Source: JAEMQF01 sp963850525
Lineage (GTDB): Bacteria > Pseudomonadota > Gammaproteobacteria > Burkholderiales > Burkholderiaceae_C
Assembly: GCA_963850525.1 (NCBI GenBank)
Contig: CAWKLQ010000009.1
Location: 23,107 to 87,106, forward strand
DNA: 64,000 nucleotides
Direction of reading: 5' to 3'
This document shows positions 62,087 through 64,000 of this stretch, piece by piece; the stretch's first letter is position 1; each line of letters begins with the position of its first letter. The translations under genes and the position numbers were made by a program. Under the pieces are notes generated by a model. The model was not told where the DNA came from and made no database searches. It saw only the letters and a list, made by a program, of their open reading frames with translations.

Positions 62087-63157
62087 ATGTATCTCTCTTC
62101 GACGCCCACCGACGAGTTGTGGCCCGACACGCGCAAGGGCGCACTGCGCGCCATCGCCGTCGCCGCCGTCTTCTGGGCCCTCGCTGCGACGCTGCTGTAC
62201 TTGCTGTCCCCCGGCCTGGACACCTGGCCCCGGCTGCTGGTATTCCACGAGTGCGTGGGCATGACGATGGTGGCGTGCGTGCTGCTGCTGCGGCGCATGC
62301 GCACCTTCTCGCGATTCAAGCCGATGACCCGTTGGCTGCTCACCGGGGTCATTGCGATTCCGACCGGCTTCGTCGTTGGCCACCAGTTCGCCTTCCTGAT
62401 GCTGGACGAGCCGCTGCGCATGGTCGGGTACATGAGTGTCAGCCTGATCCCTGTCCTCTTCACCCTGCTGGTCGGTGCCGTGGGGCTGCACTACTACGCG
62501 ACACGCGAGCAGCTGGCCAAGGAAGCGGCCGCGCGCTCGGAGGCGCAACGCCTCGCGGTTGATTCGCAGCTGCGCCTGCTGCGGGCGCAGCTCGAGCCGC
62601 ACATGCTCTTCAACACGCTGGCCAACCTGCGCTCGCTGCTGCGTGAGGACGTCGATCGCGCCGAGGCCATGATCGACCAGCTGATCGTCTACCTGCGCAG
62701 TGCGCTGGCCGCCTCGCAGACCGAGTCCGTGGCCCTGAGCCGGGAGTTCGCCCAGTTGCGCGCTTACCTCGACATCATGTCCCTGCGCATGGGGCCACGA
62801 CTCTCCTACAGGCTGGGACTGCCGCCCGATCTGGAGTCCATCACGGTACCGCCCATGCTTTTGCAGCCGCTGGTGGAGAACGCGATCAAACACGGGCTGG
62901 AGCCCAAGGTCGGCCCCGGTCGCATCGAGGTCGTCGCGCGCGCCACCTCATCGGGAATCGAAATCCGCGTCAGCGACACCGGCCTGGGGTTGCCGCAGGA
63001 CGAGGACGCCGGGCCTTCCACCCGCCCTGCCAACTCGAGCTATGGCCTGCAGCACGTACGCGATCGACTGCGTGCGGTCTACGGCCCCGCCGCCCGACTC
63101 AGCCTCGAGCGGCGCGATCCTACCGGCGTCAGCGCCGTAGTTTTTATTCCGACCTGA
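62087..63157 (+). CDS. LytS-like sensor histidine kinase (His_kinase domain family)
   Basis: A 356-residue membrane kinase. Four hydrophobic helices lie within residues 20-135. A short coiled coil (EQLAKEAAARSEAQRLAVDSQ) leads to the phosphoacceptor His172 in LRAQLEPHMLFNTLANLRSLL, the LytS/YehU-type site. The ATP-binding part shows LLQPLVENAIKHGLEP (N box) and VSDTGLGLPQ (G1), then SSYGLQHVRDRLRAVYG (G2). No input domain beyond the helices is visible. It is paired with the LytTR regulator 60 bases downstream. Confidence 0.92.
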   Translation: MYLSSTPTDELWPDTRKGALRAIAVAAVFWALAATLLYLLSPGLDTWPRLLVFHECVGMTMVACVLLLRRMRTFSRFKPMTRWLLTGVIAIPTGFVVGHQFAFLMLDEPLRMVGYMSVSLIPVLFTLLVGAVGLHYYATREQLAKEAAARSEAQRLAVDSQLRLLRAQLEPHMLFNTLANLRSLLREDVDRAEAMIDQLIVYLRSALAASQTESVALSREFAQLRAYLDIMSLRMGPRLSYRLGLPPDLESITVPPMLLQPLVENAIKHGLEPKVGPGRIEVVARATSSGIEIRVSDTGLGLPQDEDAGPSTRPANSSYGLQHVRDRLRAVYGPAARLSLERRDPTGVSAVVFIPT

Positions 63158-63216
63158 CCCGGGCGCACACTGCGCTGCCCAACCAGCGTTTTCATCGACC
63201 TGTCGAGGAGACCTGC

Positions 63217-64000
63217 ATGACCATCGCCACCGCACCGACTGCCGTGATTGCCGAGGACGAACCCGTTCTTGCGCGCACCTTGAGCCGCTTGCTGGAGCAG
63301 GTCTGGCCGGAGCTTCGAATTGTTGGCGTCGCCGAGGACGGTCTGCAGGCCACCGAGCTCGCGCTGGCACATCTGCCCGACGTGATGTTTCTCGATATCA
63401 AGATGCCCGGTCGCACCGGCATCGAAGTGGCCGAGGTCGTCGCCGACGACTGGCCCGACGACCGCGCCGAACCGCTGTTCGTTTTCATCACGGCCTACGA
63501 CAACTTTGCGGTCCCAGCTTTCGAGCGCGCCGCCGTTGACTACCTGCTCAAGCCGGCTACCGCCGAGCGTCTGCAGCAGAGCGTGGAACGGCTGAAGGCG
63601 CGGCTGGTCGGACGAACGGCGTCACCGGATGCGGGCGACATGGCCGCGCTGATGCAGCGCATGCAGTCGATCGCGGCGCCCGAGACTGAGTTGCCCGAAC
63701 GCATCAAGGTCATCCGTGCCGGCGTGGGCAACACGGTGCGGATGATCCCGGTTGCCGACGTCGTCTGCTTCGAGGCCACCGAGAAATACGTGAACGTCGT
63801 GACGCCCACGGGCGAGGCGCTCGTGCGCATGAGTCTGCGGGAACTGATGGCGCGAATCGACTCGACCGACTTCATCCAGGTGCACCGCAGCGTCATGGTC
63901 AATTCGAACTGCATCCTGAGCGCGACGCGCGACGAGAACGGGCACTACAGCTTGAGCTTGCGCGGATTGCAGCGGCCGTTGAAGGTCAGCCGCGCGTTCG
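63217..64000 (+). CDS. LytTR-family response regulator (cut by right edge)
   Basis: The reading frame from ATG 63217 (with GAGGAG upstream) is open to the window end, giving 261 residues. The receiver domain has acidic Glu13/Asp14, the phosphoacceptor Asp60 in VMFLDIKMPGRTG, Thr in FVFITAYDNFAV and Lys in YLLKPATAE. The LytTR DNA-binding domain starts near residue 160 (RMIPVADVVCFEATEKYVNVVT) and continues through FIQVHRSVMVNSNCI to the edge. It forms a two-component system with the kinase upstream; the target genes are unknown. Confidence 0.92.
   Translation, partial: MTIATAPTAVIAEDEPVLARTLSRLLEQVWPELRIVGVAEDGLQATELALAHLPDVMFLDIKMPGRTGIEVAEVVADDWPDDRAEPLFVFITAYDNFAVPAFERAAVDYLLKPATAERLQQSVERLKARLVGRTASPDAGDMAALMQRMQSIAAPETELPERIKVIRAGVGNTVRMIPVADVVCFEATEKYVNVVTPTGEALVRMSLRELMARIDSTDFIQVHRSVMVNSNCILSATRDENGHYSLSLRGLQRPLKVSRAF

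Overview
The window is high-GC DNA, densely packed with genes, from a betaproteobacterium that is probably in the Burkholderiales. Pointers are the Burkholderia-type porin, a Bug/TTT-type tricarboxylate receptor, two complete Liv-type (branched-chain amino acid type) ABC importers, many class III CoA-transferase and acyl-CoA genes, and the dispersed repeats. No rRNA, tRNA, CRISPR array, integrase or transposase was seen. About 60 protein genes are supported, including two with apparent single-base frameshifts and two cut by the window edges.

Layout. 1-4454: the end of a MarR regulator, then an overlapping operon of enoyl-CoA hydratase, acyl-CoA dehydrogenase, benzoate-type CoA ligase and a RidA-like protein, resembling 2-aminobenzoyl-CoA-type aromatic degradation. 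4531-8640: porin, PanE-like reductase and small proteins. 8702-21055: a TetR gene divergent from a long operon holding a NicX-like ring-opening dioxygenase, a CoxG-like protein, a three-subunit molybdenum hydroxylase, a formamidase-like hydrolase and a complete Liv importer. This is a candidate N-heteroaromatic uptake, hydroxylation, ring-cleavage and deformylation module. Its livH and livM genes are separated by an 820-base island built on a large inverted repeat. 21068-30118: assorted enzymes, two frameshifted genes, and a DUF1592-like/DUF1501 surface or periplasmic pair. 30162-41962: FAD-dependent amine or amino acid oxidases, a TacT-type toxin-antitoxin pair, a GMC oxidoreductase, an enolase-superfamily enzyme and a Pot-type polyamine importer.

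42270-56782 is the most interesting part. A minus-strand, probably single operon of twelve genes (54201 down to 42270) encodes a TTT receptor, enoyl-CoA hydratase, a coenzyme-B12 mutase of the glutamate mutase family (reactivase MutL, large E subunit, small B12-binding S subunit), a full Liv importer, a class III CoA-transferase and a short cytoplasmic reductive-dehalogenase-like iron-sulfur protein. Divergent from it are an alpha-methylacyl-CoA racemase-like enzyme and an MFS transporter. Key substrate-binding residues of glutamate mutase appear replaced in the E subunit, so I infer a carbon-skeleton mutase for a different substrate within an undescribed catabolic route.

57057-64000: a patatin-type Vd autotransporter, a medium-chain dehydrogenase, three small DUF proteins, and a LytS/LytTR two-component pair running off the right edge. 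Products were assigned from residues visible in the translations and from memory of family motifs; no database search was possible.
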